64,000 nucleotides of DNA. Source: Halobellus rufus (GTDB taxonomy: Archaea; Halobacteriota; Halobacteria; Halobacteriales; Haloferacaceae). How positions within the stretch are numbered: position 1 is the stretch's first letter; every line of letters begins with the position of its first letter. The stretch spans positions 1 through 64,000 of the forward strand of contig NZ_BBJO01000030.1 in the NCBI RefSeq assembly GCF_000739575.1. Direction: 5' to 3'. Below are positions 7,220 to 16,286 of the stretch, piece after piece. The translations under genes were made by a program, and so were the position numbers. The notes beneath the pieces were generated by a model. That model made no database searches and was not told the DNA's origin. It saw nothing but the letters and a program-made list of their open reading frames with translations.

Positions 7220-7927
7220 TCATATCGTCGAAAAGCCGCTGTAGTCGGCCGTCGTATTCTCCCACGTCTCTTTGAGCGCCTGCCGCTTCGTCGACCGACT
7301 CGTCAGCTGGCCGTCGTCGGGGATCGAGGCGGCAGCGTCGTCATCGAGTGCTAATTTCATCGCAGCCTTCGCCGCGACGGCCTCCCGAACATCAGGCGGC
7401 ACGCTCTCGACGACGTTGTCCTCGGTGATCTCCACCTCCTCCCCGAGCGGGCCGTACCGATACGTCAGCCGGACGAAGCTGGTGTTCGGGTCGTCGTAGG
7501 GACGCACCCCCAGCCGGCGCTCGAAGACGCGGAGTCGCCGCCGCCGATAGTCCATTGTCCACGCATCGCCTTCCTCGTCGGTGACGTCGGCCCACGAGTC
7601 GCGGCTCTCGCGGATCTCGATCGCATCACCTTCGGCCGGATCCAGCGGCATCGGGCGGGCGTTGTCGAGGATGACGGTCGCGGGATGCCACGAAATGGCG
7701 TGCTGGACATCGTGGACCTCCCAACTGCGGGGCTCGTCAGTGGCTCCGACGCGCACGGCGTGGAACGGCCGGCCCGTTCGGTTGATCCACGACTGCGTTG
7801 CCGCCGCGGCCTTCCGCTTTGCGTGGTCTGTGAGATGGGCGGCCGCTGTGCTGGGATCGATATCCATCCCGGCCTGAATGACAGCCTCGGCGGTGGCATA
7901 CCGAACTGGGTCGCTAGACGCAGACAT
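7220..7927 (-). CDS. Head-tail connector (adaptor) protein
   Basis: 235 residues, ATG at 7927. The pattern is an N-terminal helix, a central beta region (SWEVHDVQHAISWHP and SFVRLTYRYG) and C-terminal helices EAVAAKAAMKLAL. The final helical part, with a conserved-looking V(R/K)EAVA run, resembles gp6-type connectors that bind beneath the portal. It sits between capsid-associated genes and the gp10-like neck gene. Confidence 0.6.
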   Translation of the reverse strand: MSASSDPVRYATAEAVIQAGMDIDPSTAAAHLTDHAKRKAAAATQSWINRTGRPFHAVRVGATDEPRSWEVHDVQHAISWHPATVILDNARPMPLDPAEGDAIEIRESRDSWADVTDEEGDAWTMDYRRRRLRVFERRLGVRPYDDPNTSFVRLTYRYGPLGEEVEITEDNVVESVPPDVREAVAAKAAMKLALDDDAAASIPDDGQLTSRSTKRQALKETWENTTADYSGFSTI

Positions 7928-7930
7928 CGG

Positions 7931-8215
7931 TTAGTCCTCCGACTCCGGCTCTGGTGCGGGATCGATAAACTCGATCTCGGTCCGGCCACCGTGGCCGTGG
8001 ATCTCTCGTGTCGCTTCGATGCCATCGGGCGCTGGCTTGAACGCACAGCCGTTCGAGTCCGTCTCGAGGGCGTCGTTGTCGGCGTTGTGCCACTGCATAT
8101 GGACCGCTCCGTCGAGGTATTCGACGCCGGTCGCGACGACGCCAGTCCCTGAGGTCTCCGAGACATCTTCTCGGCGGACGAGTCTGAACCGCCGCGGGAG
8201 ACACTGCCCCGACAT
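7931..8215 (-). CDS. Small head-associated protein, hypothetical
   Basis: 94 residues from the ATG at 8215; a GTG at 8221 overlapping the upstream TAG is an alternative start. The protein has a basic beginning (CLPRRFRLVRRED), a central beta section, the phrase HGHGGRTEIEF near the C-terminus and an acidic tail. The GHGGRT phrase recurs in small haloarchaeal and viral proteins that I cannot assign. It is co-transcribed with capsid and neck genes. Confidence 0.6.
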   Translation of the reverse strand: MSGQCLPRRFRLVRREDVSETSGTGVVATGVEYLDGAVHMQWHNADNDALETDSNGCAFKPAPDGIEATREIHGHGGRTEIEFIDPAPEPESED

Positions 8216-8220
8216 CGTCA

Positions 8221-9084
8221 CTACGCCTCGTCTCCGAGCGCTTCGTCGACGGCACGTTCGACGACGTCGGGATCGTACCGGGTCAGGTACTCAGTCATCT
8301 CCGTGAGGCCGGCCGATTCGAGGTCGATATCCTCCGAATCGTCGCCGAGCATATCTTCGATCGCGTCGAGTGCGCCCGTTCGGTCGTCACCGGTGCGCTC
8401 TGCTGCCCGCAGCGCGCGGAGCGACTCAGCATCCCACTTTTCGTCTTCGTCGGTTTCGAGCTCCGCTTCGAGTTCGTCGATCGTGTACTCCCCGGGGTCG
8501 AATGGCGGATCGGATGCAACTGGCGTCCGGAGTGCCCGGATCACGTCGGCGGCATCCGAGCGGGAGAACCGACTCGTGTACTCGTCAGCGCGCTGCTGGG
8601 AGACCGATGCCTCGTCGTCGCGCTCGATGCCGGCGATCGCCCGCAGTTGGTCGCGGTAGGGCTCTTCGTCGTCCTTGTCGAAGACGCGGCCGACGTCGTC
8701 GAGATCCAGCTTCTCGAGGACCTTCTGCCGCTTCCAGCGGTCGAAGCCCTCGTAGAAGACCTCCGGCGGGAGATAGTTGCGTTCGAGCAACGCCTCGGCG
8801 AGCCGTGCGGGGTCGTAGATCACCTCGAAGTCGTTGCGGGATTCGAGGGCGTGGACGCCGATGTTGGAGTTTTCGACGTGATCGGTGTCCAGATACGTCG
8901 GCAGGAGTGCGAAGTAGACCTGCCCACGCTGGAACTTCGGCGGCCCGTTGTAGCCGACGCGAGTGCGGATGTCGTGATCGGTTTTCGTAGACTGGTCGCC
9001 TGTATACCGGAAGCCGACGAACTCGACTTCGGCGTGGTCTTTCGCTTCGAACTCTTTCGCGCTTGGAAGTGTGCTAACTGGCAT
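8221..9084 (-). CDS. Virion-module protein, hypothetical (287 aa)
   Basis: ATG at 9084, overlapping the stop of the upstream gene (TAATG). The first ~110 residues are beta-rich; the rest is strongly acidic and helical (IDELEAELETDEDE...). There is no catalytic motif or membrane helix. It lies three genes downstream of the major capsid and could be a head decoration or head-completion protein. The family is not recognised. Confidence 0.6.
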   Translation of the reverse strand: MPVSTLPSAKEFEAKDHAEVEFVGFRYTGDQSTKTDHDIRTRVGYNGPPKFQRGQVYFALLPTYLDTDHVENSNIGVHALESRNDFEVIYDPARLAEALLERNYLPPEVFYEGFDRWKRQKVLEKLDLDDVGRVFDKDDEEPYRDQLRAIAGIERDDEASVSQQRADEYTSRFSRSDAADVIRALRTPVASDPPFDPGEYTIDELEAELETDEDEKWDAESLRALRAAERTGDDRTGALDAIEDMLGDDSEDIDLESAGLTEMTEYLTRYDPDVVERAVDEALGDEA

Positions 9085-9494
9085 TACTCGGAAGTCGTGG
9101 TAGTAGTAGCCGCCTTGGTGGCGGTGGTTGACGTCTCGGACTCGGACTCGGGCTCGGCATCGGTAGTGTCGCTACCGGTGGGCCGTGCCTCGGCAAGTAC
9201 GTCACGGGCTCCGCTGGGGGCGTCACGGTCGACCGTCACTGGCGTTGTGACGTGGTCCTCACGGAGGACTTCGACGACGTGCTCGCCGGCGACCTCGAGG
9301 ACTGTTGTGTCACCATCGTAGACGTACAGTCGATCGGCGTCGTCGCGAGCCCAGTGGGTGCCTTCGGTTTGGTGGATGTACTCGCGGTTGTCGATCAGGA
9401 CGGTGACCGTGATCGCCTCCGCATCGTCGTTGTCGGCCTCGGCACCATCACAGCGCGAGTCGGCAGTGTCGTCAGTAGTAGTGTCGTCAGTCAT
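9084..9494 (-). CDS. Acidic protein after the major capsid gene, hypothetical
   Basis: 136 residues. An Asp/Thr-rich N-terminus leads into a compact ~70-residue domain (VTVLIDNREYIHQTEGTHW, LYVYDGDTTVLEVAG) and a Ser/Thr/Glu tail ending in TTTTTSE. The position directly downstream of the capsid gene is often held by decoration or head-fibre proteins. That role is inferred only from location. Confidence 0.6.
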   Translation of the reverse strand: MTDDTTTDDTADSRCDGAEADNDDAEAITVTVLIDNREYIHQTEGTHWARDDADRLYVYDGDTTVLEVAGEHVVEVLREDHVTTPVTVDRDAPSGARDVLAEARPTGSDTTDAEPESESETSTTATKAATTTTTSE

Positions 9495-9499
9495 CTACG

Positions 9500-10738
9500 T
9501 TACTCGCTCAGGTCCCGCAGGAGGCCGCAGGAGCTGAAGTCGCGGTTGACGACCTCGTGGTTGAGCACCATCAGTGCCTCCTCGCGGAAGCGCCCGGTCG
9601 CGAGGTAGCCCTGCGACTGGCCGCGGCCGGCGGTTTCCACGTACGGCTCGGCGAACTGCTCGATCGCTAGGCGCGGCTGCCCGCGGATCGTGTCCGTTGG
9701 CACGAGGAAGATCGACGAGATGTCGCCGTGCTTGATCGCGTGCTGGTTGCCGACGATCGGGATCCCGTCGTAGTCGCGGTAGCGAGCGGTCCCCGACAGG
9801 CCCTTGATCGTCGACCCGTCGCCGACGTCCTCGCTGCGGAAGTCCGCCATCGCCGCCTGGTTGCGGACGTTGTTCCGCTCGGCAGCCAGCTCCGAGAGGA
9901 CGCCGGCGGTGTCGTGACCCGTGAGGATCGCCGTGTTGTTGTAGACGTCGACATCGGCGAACTCGTTGAAGGAGTTCAGGAACGACGTGAACAGGTCGTT
10001 GGTGAGCTGTCGCGGACCAGTGGCGTCGAAGTCGATGAAGGAGTCTGCCCAGTCGTCGTTGGTCCGGTCGACGGTCCCGTAGTCGAGATCGCCATCGTCG
10101 TAGGCGTTCCCGTTGGGATCGACCGCGTTTGCCTCCTCGTCACTGGATGCGATGACGCGATCGAGCGTGGTGATCTCGTCCGTTGCGGCGTACTGCGTGT
10201 CGCCCTGCATCACGCCGTAGGCGAGCCCGTCGCGATCGATCGCCAAATCCAGTTGCTCTTGCTGGAGCTGCCAGAACTCCTCGAAGCCGACTGCGTCCTC
10301 GATCGCCGACCGAATCTCCTGCAGGTCGGACACCTCGATGACGTTGTCGGAACGCTTGGGGTCGAACTCGACCTCTTCGACGCCCATCGTCTGCCCCGCC
10401 GGGACGTCGCCACCCTCCGAGTGGCTCTGGAGGTCGACGGGATCCGTGGCCGCGCGGTACGCCTTCGCGGTGACCGGCCCCTCCAGCGAGGCGTTGAACC
10501 GGTCGACCTGCGTGAGGGCGTTGTACCACTCGTGTTGGGAATTGTACTGGGCGTACAGCGTCGCCGTGTAGATGGCGTTGATGTGCGCCTCGGTGGTCGT
10601 GTCGTACTGCGCGCGCTGCAGCAGCCCGTCGTCCCAGTCCATCGGGACGTCACCGACGACGTTCGACTCGAGGAACCGCCCGGGGCTGTTCCCGCCGGCG
10701 TAGCCCATCAGCGGGTGCGTGCTGGCGGGGGCACTCAT
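9500..10738 (-). CDS. Major capsid protein, HK97 fold
   Basis: 412 residues with the ATG overlapping the stop of the scaffold-like gene (ATGA). The helical N-terminal region is followed by a long segment resembling the spine helix and P-domain, and the C-terminus GRFREEALMVLNHEVVNRDFSSCGLL is typical of haloviral capsid subunits. The order protease, scaffold, capsid supports the call. No N-terminal cleavage site can be fixed from sequence alone. Confidence 0.82.
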   Translation of the reverse strand: MSAPASTHPLMGYAGGNSPGRFLESNVVGDVPMDWDDGLLQRAQYDTTTEAHINAIYTATLYAQYNSQHEWYNALTQVDRFNASLEGPVTAKAYRAATDPVDLQSHSEGGDVPAGQTMGVEEVEFDPKRSDNVIEVSDLQEIRSAIEDAVGFEEFWQLQQEQLDLAIDRDGLAYGVMQGDTQYAATDEITTLDRVIASSDEEANAVDPNGNAYDDGDLDYGTVDRTNDDWADSFIDFDATGPRQLTNDLFTSFLNSFNEFADVDVYNNTAILTGHDTAGVLSELAAERNNVRNQAAMADFRSEDVGDGSTIKGLSGTARYRDYDGIPIVGNQHAIKHGDISSIFLVPTDTIRGQPRLAIEQFAEPYVETAGRGQSQGYLATGRFREEALMVLNHEVVNRDFSSCGLLRDLSE

Positions 10739-11772
10739 TCGCCGTCACCTCCCGTGATCGCCCCGGCATCTCCGACTGTCTCGGAATCGTTGCTCGGGGC
10801 CGTCACGACCGTGTCGTCGGTCGTCGCGAAGTCGCCCTTCTGATCGACCGTCTCGACGAGTGTGTCCGCGAACTCGTCGTCGTCGGCCATCTTCTGGGCG
10901 ACCTCGCCAGCCATCGCGTTAATGACCTCCTCACTCGTGACCGCATCTGCAACGCGCTCGTTGAGGTTGAGGTTCTCGAGCATCTGGTCGACGTCCGCTT
11001 GGCCGGCGGCGGGCGACTGACCGTTCTGATCCGGAGCCGCAGCAGCGTTGGGATCACCACCACCGCCACCACCCCCACCGCCGACGCCGAGGACTTCCTC
11101 GACGCATTCCTCGGGATCCTTGCCGGCGAGCTCGGCGAACTCTTCGACCGTCTCGCGGGCGTCGTCGTTCAGCATTTCGAGTACTCCGCCGCCTGCGTCG
11201 CCGCCGTCGTCGTTGCCATCGTCCTGCTTCTGATCGACGTCGGGATCGCCGCCGGCGTCGGGGTCTGTACTGTCCGGGTTCGTGTTGTCACTCATTGGGT
11301 GAGTACCTGCTTTCTGATCCGCATCCGCAGTCGCATCCGCGTCTGGTTCGTCCTGCGCTCGTTGGTCGAGGCCGTCTTGGTCGAGCTCGTCTTCGTTGAC
11401 GTGCTCGCCCGCGGTCGCACTGTCGAAGGCGTCGATCAGGACCGATGGGTCCATCCGGTCGATAGCGTCGACCATCGCCGAGATGAGTTCCATCGCTGCG
11501 GGCTGAGAGAGTGCCGACCGCTCGGCGATCGTGCCGGCGGCATCGCGCATATCCTTCTGATCGATGTCGTCGCCTTCGATGGCGCCGAGTTTCTGATCGA
11601 CGTCCTCGTCCAACGTTCGCATCTTCTGTACTACGTCGTCGCGGTCGACGTCGTCGCCCGCTTGCTGGTCGACCGCTCGGAGGATCTCAAACGGTGAGTC
11701 ATCCTCCGAAAGATCGCCCAGAACAGTTCGGGCTTTGCCGTCGACGGTCGATGTTGAACCGAAAAATCCCAT
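10735..11772 (-). CDS. Scaffold-like acidic protein with repeated DQK motif
   Basis: 345 residues, very rich in Asp, Glu and Gln. It has a helical N-terminal domain, a disordered acidic middle with ten consecutive glycines, and a helical C-terminal part (EEVINAMAGEVAQKMADDDEF). The tripeptide DQK occurs five times (DVDQKL, DIDQKD, DADQKA, DVDQKQ, TVDQKG). The place between prohead protease and capsid, the acidity and the low complexity fit an assembly scaffold. An in-frame ATG near 11295 could give a shorter nested form, as some viruses have, but there is no clear ribosome-binding site before it. Confidence 0.6.
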   Translation of the reverse strand: MGFFGSTSTVDGKARTVLGDLSEDDSPFEILRAVDQQAGDDVDRDDVVQKMRTLDEDVDQKLGAIEGDDIDQKDMRDAAGTIAERSALSQPAAMELISAMVDAIDRMDPSVLIDAFDSATAGEHVNEDELDQDGLDQRAQDEPDADATADADQKAGTHPMSDNTNPDSTDPDAGGDPDVDQKQDDGNDDGGDAGGGVLEMLNDDARETVEEFAELAGKDPEECVEEVLGVGGGGGGGGGDPNAAAAPDQNGQSPAAGQADVDQMLENLNLNERVADAVTSEEVINAMAGEVAQKMADDDEFADTLVETVDQKGDFATTDDTVVTAPSNDSETVGDAGAITGGDGE

Positions 11773-11839
11773 CTGTTGCCTCGTGGGTGACCCGTTCCCA
11801 GATTGCGGTGGTCTGCCGCCGCGCTGGTCGGCGCGTCTT

Positions 11840-12544
11840 TTAGTCCCGGAGCTGCTGCTCGATCGACCCCGCGATACTCCGCCGTCGCTGCAGCCGGCGG
11901 CAGATCGCCGCCTCGAGGACGCCGCCGTGCTTGAAGTCGACGACGTCGAAATCCGCCGCCGGGTTCATCACGAGTTCCTCACTTCCCAGCGTGACCGCGT
12001 GGAGATCACAGTCGATCGTCACTCGAGTCCCGTCCGGACGGCGGTGCTCTTGGTTCGAGTAGACGGTGACCGAGTAGCCGCCGTAGTCGCCGTTGAGACA
12101 GCGGAGTCGCGCCAGCTTGCTCTTGGTCGTCTCGTTGCCAAGATTCGCCACGAGCGTGAACTCATCGCCGGAGACGTCAGTCTCGTAGCGGGTGCCGTCG
12201 TCACTGGTCCACTCCCAGACGGGGACGCCGACCGGAACGTCGTCGTGTCTCGTCGAGATGATCCCCGGCTCGCGGGTGCTCTCGAGATAGCGATCGAGCG
12301 CGGCGGCGACCGCGTCCATCTGGATCTGCTGGCCCGTCCGGTCGACGATCTCCACCGACGCCGGGCCCTCGATGATGAAATTCTCCGCCTCGAAAATCGG
12401 CGCTTCCCACTCCTCAGGGACGTCCGCACGAGAGAGTCGCCGGTCGTGGACTGGCCCCGAAGGCGAGACGGTCTCGCCGACCGCTGCCTTGTGGTCGACG
12501 TCGACATCGATGTCGGCCGGCTGGTTGAGTACCTTGATTGGCAT
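11840..12544 (-). CDS. Prohead protease (XkdF-like serine protease)
   Basis: 234 residues, ATG at 12544. It contains the pattern FIIEGPASVEIVDRTG...MDAVAAAL...STRHDDVPVG, then a strand carrying GYSVTVYS. This matches the Asp/His/Ser layout of XkdF-like prohead proteases, with His in STRHDD and Ser in GYSVT as likely catalytic residues. It would cleave scaffold or capsid during maturation. It stands between the portal-linked gene and the scaffold-like gene, as expected. Confidence 0.72.
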   Translation of the reverse strand: MPIKVLNQPADIDVDVDHKAAVGETVSPSGPVHDRRLSRADVPEEWEAPIFEAENFIIEGPASVEIVDRTGQQIQMDAVAAALDRYLESTREPGIISTRHDDVPVGVPVWEWTSDDGTRYETDVSGDEFTLVANLGNETTKSKLARLRCLNGDYGGYSVTVYSNQEHRRPDGTRVTIDCDLHAVTLGSEELVMNPAADFDVVDFKHGGVLEAAICRRLQRRRSIAGSIEQQLRD

Positions 12545-12549
12545 CGGCG

Positions 12550-12966
12550 TTAGTAAGCGATTGTCGTGCCGCTCGTGCGGTCATCAGCCCCGACCCACTG
12601 GTTGTTCGACGGGTCCGAGACGTACGATCCCGCCGGTGGGGTGCCGGTGCCGTCGTGGACTGCCTCGACGCCGTTCTCTGCCGGGGCTGGCGCGTCGTCA
12701 GCGGTGAGGTCCTGCGGTGTCGTCCGAGTGAGCGGGACGGTCAGGCCCAATTCGGCCTCAGCGAGGAGCCACGCATCGCCGGTTCCGATGTAGACGTCGT
12801 AGGGGCGACTCCCGGCAGCAATCTCGGCGACGCGACCCTCCGTTGGTGCGTGCTGCTGCAGGTCGTCGGTATCTGCGACCCGCTCGACGTCGTCCGCGAG
12901 CACGCGGATGAGCGTCGAGAGCGGGAGTGAACGGTTCTCGATCGGGCTGAGGTTCTCGTCAGTCAT
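12550..12966 (-). CDS. Small structural-module protein, hypothetical
   Basis: 138 residues, ATG at 12966 overlapping the portal stop. An N-terminal helical segment with VADDVERVADTDDL is followed by a small beta domain and a Gly/Pro-rich tail. It lies between portal and protease. No motif is recognised; a minor head or portal-associated role is possible. Confidence 0.6.
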   Translation of the reverse strand: MTDENLSPIENRSLPLSTLIRVLADDVERVADTDDLQQHAPTEGRVAEIAAGSRPYDVYIGTGDAWLLAEAELGLTVPLTRTTPQDLTADDAPAPAENGVEAVHDGTGTPPAGSYVSDPSNNQWVGADDRTSGTTIAY

Positions 12967-14651
12967 TGGTCAGGTGTCTGTGGGGATTGGGTGGTCGGAT
13001 CGGAGCCATTCTGTATGCCTGCTCCGTCAGGCGGCTGTTGTGGCTGGCCCTCGTCAGGAGGCGGTTCGGTCGCCGGCGCGGTGTTGCTCGCCGGCTCGGC
13101 GGGATCGATCTGCTGATCGGGGATCTGCAGCTGGCCGTCTTCGACGCTGACGGTCGTTCCCGTCTCCTGGGCGAGGCGGATACCTTCGAGGACGTCGACC
13201 GCCGACAGCGACGCATCCTCGCTTTCGGGGTTGACGTAGGCCAGCTCCCAGTCGCAGTGGCCCTCCACGCGCTCGATGAGCCGGCAGAGCATATCGAGCG
13301 CTTTGTCCTTGGTGTCCTGGTGGGCGCTCGCGATCGCCGCATTAGTGATCTCAACCTGCGTGCCCTCGGCGTTGAGGCCGCCCGTGTCCGAGAGCTCGTT
13401 CTCGAAGGCGTCGGTGACGCCGAACATCGCGCGGATCTGTGACATCAGCCGCTCGACCATCGGCTCGCGGCCGTTGATCCCGGCCGACGTCGACAGGTCC
13501 AGAATCTCGATCTCGACATCCTCGGGGCTGCCCTCATACATCAGCCGGCCTTCCTCCCACGGGTTCTTCGACTCTTCTTCCGACAGCGAGGCTCGCAGAC
13601 TCTCTCGGACGTTCTTCCCGTAGGCGACGAGGAACTTATCGGGGAGTTGCTGATCGTTCTGCGGGTTGAGGTACTGCAGTTCGTAGTTCCGGGACCACTG
13701 CAGGATCGCCTGCAGCTTGACGAGCGGCAGGATCGGTGACCGGCCATCGAGGCCGTTCCGGATCGGGAAGTGTCGCGCCCAGTCGATGATCTCGTGGGTG
13801 AGGAACAGCCGCTTGACGTCATCGCCGCGGCCATCCGTCTCGGCGTAGCCAACCTCGGCGAGTTGGGCGTGGCACTCCGGGCAGACCTCAGTCGGTCGGT
13901 CTGCGTCGCCCTCGAACGTGAGGTCGGTGTGTTCCCAGTACTGATCGCGATGTGCCGGGCACGTCCACCACCCACCGTGGCGGTTGTGTTCGTCGAGGAC
14001 CGGCCGGACGCGCATCGGATCCGCGTGGACGAGCTCCTCGATCGCGTGCGGTTCCCACCGCCCGACGCTGGTGACGGTGCGACCGGCGACCTGTGTCTCG
14101 CGCTCGACGCGTTGGTAGCGGAGGCGAGCCAGCACCGTCGAGATGCCGTAGAAGGACTGGTAGTCCTCTTCGTACTTCCACAGCGACGCCAGCGACTGTC
14201 CGTCCTCGTTGACGGGATCGAACAGTTGTTTGAGCCGCTCTTTCTGCTCGCGTGACGGCGTCTCGAACCCGGTTTCGCCGCAGACCTCACAGACATCACG
14301 CTCTTCGTCGTAGGCCGTCCCGCAGGTCGTACAGCGATGCGAGAACGCCGGCAAGAGCACCGGGAACTGGTTCCGGTACATCTCGTCGCGGAACCGTTTG
14401 ACCGTCGTCGCAAGTTCTGTCGAGTTGAGCGAGAACGTCTGCAGATCGATCGAACTCCAGACGCCCCCGTTCGACGATACGCGGGGTGCGGGCCCGACTT
14501 CGTCGGTGTGTCGGCCTGAGCGACCACCGGTCGCCTGTGGCGTCCCGGTGATCTGACCCTGCAGCATCTGTTCGACGTCGCCGTCGGGCCAGTCGATCGC
14601 GACCAGCTCGCCGTGCTCATCCTCGCCGAGTTTCGTTGTGCGTGGTGGCAT
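12963..14651 (-). CDS. Portal protein with embedded zinc-ribbon-like clusters
   Basis: 562 residues, ATG at 14651. It follows terminase large and has a portal-like core: a helix-rich centre with LQWSRNYELQYLNPQN, then IRAMFGVTDAFENEL...VEITNAAIASAHQ. The C-terminus is disordered and Pro/Gln-rich. Two metal-binding-like clusters are inserted: Cys107, Cys110, Cys121, Cys124, and Cys231, His234, Cys257, Cys260 with His261. These lie in what would be the clip or wing regions. The portal forms the dodecameric DNA gate of the head. Confidence 0.8.
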   Translation of the reverse strand: MPPRTTKLGEDEHGELVAIDWPDGDVEQMLQGQITGTPQATGGRSGRHTDEVGPAPRVSSNGGVWSSIDLQTFSLNSTELATTVKRFRDEMYRNQFPVLLPAFSHRCTTCGTAYDEERDVCEVCGETGFETPSREQKERLKQLFDPVNEDGQSLASLWKYEEDYQSFYGISTVLARLRYQRVERETQVAGRTVTSVGRWEPHAIEELVHADPMRVRPVLDEHNRHGGWWTCPAHRDQYWEHTDLTFEGDADRPTEVCPECHAQLAEVGYAETDGRGDDVKRLFLTHEIIDWARHFPIRNGLDGRSPILPLVKLQAILQWSRNYELQYLNPQNDQQLPDKFLVAYGKNVRESLRASLSEEESKNPWEEGRLMYEGSPEDVEIEILDLSTSAGINGREPMVERLMSQIRAMFGVTDAFENELSDTGGLNAEGTQVEITNAAIASAHQDTKDKALDMLCRLIERVEGHCDWELAYVNPESEDASLSAVDVLEGIRLAQETGTTVSVEDGQLQIPDQQIDPAEPASNTAPATEPPPDEGQPQQPPDGAGIQNGSDPTTQSPQTPDQ

Positions 14652-14672
14652 TGTAGTCTGAAAGGAAGGGCG

Positions 14673-16286
14673 TCACCAGTCGAGATGCTCGAAGTCGTCG
14701 CTGGAGACGTGGTCGAGCGTCCCATCGGGCCCGCGGGAGGCGATCTCGAGGGCGTCGAACCGGTCGTCGTGGGCCGCGTCGGGGAACGGCAGCCACTCCT
14801 CGCGGATGAACGACTCCCAACGCTCGTTTTCCTCGCTGGCGACTTTCACACGGCCCTGCTGGAAGCGGTTCGCGAGACTGTGGAGACGCTGTTCCTTCTC
14901 GCCCTCGGAGTTCGACGGTGTTACCCTAACGTCGACGGTGTCCTCGATCACGTCGGCGATCTCCTTGCCGTCGAAGTTGGATTCGACGAGGAGCTCGCCG
15001 ACGGGATAATCCGAGAGGTGAACGTCGACGAAATCCTCGGCCGCTTCCTCCCACATATAGCCGCGGTCCCGCCAGAGGTCGATCGCGTATTCTTGGTCGT
15101 TCTCGCGGTCGTAGGCGTAGACGGCCAGTGCCCAGTAGTCCGTCTCCCCGCGCTCTTCGGCGGCGAGGTTGTTCGGGTTCGCGAAGTCGAGGCCGGCGTA
15201 CCACTCCAAGGCCGACCAGTCTTCGCGGGGGATCGGGTCTACGAAGCGCAGCCAGTCGAGGTCGAGGACGCGACCGATCGCCGCCTCGGGGTTCTGTTGG
15301 TTCTCCGCTTGCCACAGTCCCGTGTCGCCGTCCTTCGAGACGACCTTCGTGAGCAGCGTCTCGGGACGTTCGAACTCGGGCCAGAGCGTCCGGAACTGCG
15401 TTCCCGGGCCGGCACGGATGCCGTCGTCGACGATCTCGACGTCCGCCGGCACATCGCGGATCGAATCGTAGACCGCGCCGTCGGTCGCGTGGACCTCGTA
15501 GGCCTCGTTCTCGATGACGTGCCAGTCCGGCGTCGCCCGCCAGACGCGAGCAGCCCAGCCCGGCCGGGAGACGCCGCGGGCGATGCAGCCGTCCCACTCG
15601 GGGTTGTTCGTCGAAAGGACGTGCTCGCGGTAGACGTCCTCCGGTGTTTTGCGGGTCCCGATGACGATGTTCAGCGACTTGTGCGGGAGACACGTCGCGC
15701 CGGCTTTTGCGGAGACGTTGTCGTAGAACTCCTCGAAGTTCTCCGAGATCGTCGCCCGCAGCGCCGTGGTCTGGTTCGTCAGCGTCGCGATGTCGTCGTA
15801 GATGATGACATCGTAGTGCGATCCCGTGTCGGAGGTCCGGATGGACAGCGGTTCGAGCGTCGGCTCGATGTTGTGCGTGCCCGCCTCGAGCTGAATCGTC
15901 GTCTTCGAGGAGTCGTAGATCGGCACGCCGTAGCGCTCACACGCTTCTTCGATCGAGGCGACCGCCGTCTTCGCCCGCTTGTCAGCGTGAGTCTTCTTAT
16001 GCGAGACGATCGCCATCCGGATCGACGGGAAGTTGACGGCGAGCCACGACGGCCCGACGTCGATCGTCGAGACCGTTTTCGCGTAGTTCCGCGGAGCGAA
16101 GAGCGCGAGGTTCTTCGGAGCGTGCGGCTCGTACACCGCCTCCCAGAGGTGTTGGTACCAGTCGCGGAGGTGCCGCGGCGGGGCGAGGATCCCGTCGGTC
16201 CCGAGATGCCGGATCGAGAAGGGCAGTGGATGGGCGGTCGGGCGCTCCTCGACGAGCCGCGTGATCGAGTCGGTCGCGGCAGCCAT
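14673..16286 (-). CDS. terL: Terminase large subunit
   Basis: 537 residues. The ATG at 16286 overlaps the upstream TGA (TGATG); longer readings extend into the upstream gene as low-quality Arg/Pro sequence. A deviant Walker A (FAPRNYAKT, residues ~63-71) and Walker B (VIIYDDIATL) form the packaging ATPase. The C-terminal nuclease shows AGLDFANPNN, LLVESNFDGKEI and HDDRFDALEIA acidic motifs. It translocates and cuts DNA at the portal. Confidence 0.92.
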   Translation of the reverse strand: MAAATDSITRLVEERPTAHPLPFSIRHLGTDGILAPPRHLRDWYQHLWEAVYEPHAPKNLALFAPRNYAKTVSTIDVGPSWLAVNFPSIRMAIVSHKKTHADKRAKTAVASIEEACERYGVPIYDSSKTTIQLEAGTHNIEPTLEPLSIRTSDTGSHYDVIIYDDIATLTNQTTALRATISENFEEFYDNVSAKAGATCLPHKSLNIVIGTRKTPEDVYREHVLSTNNPEWDGCIARGVSRPGWAARVWRATPDWHVIENEAYEVHATDGAVYDSIRDVPADVEIVDDGIRAGPGTQFRTLWPEFERPETLLTKVVSKDGDTGLWQAENQQNPEAAIGRVLDLDWLRFVDPIPREDWSALEWYAGLDFANPNNLAAEERGETDYWALAVYAYDRENDQEYAIDLWRDRGYMWEEAAEDFVDVHLSDYPVGELLVESNFDGKEIADVIEDTVDVRVTPSNSEGEKEQRLHSLANRFQQGRVKVASEENERWESFIREEWLPFPDAAHDDRFDALEIASRGPDGTLDHVSSDDFEHLDW

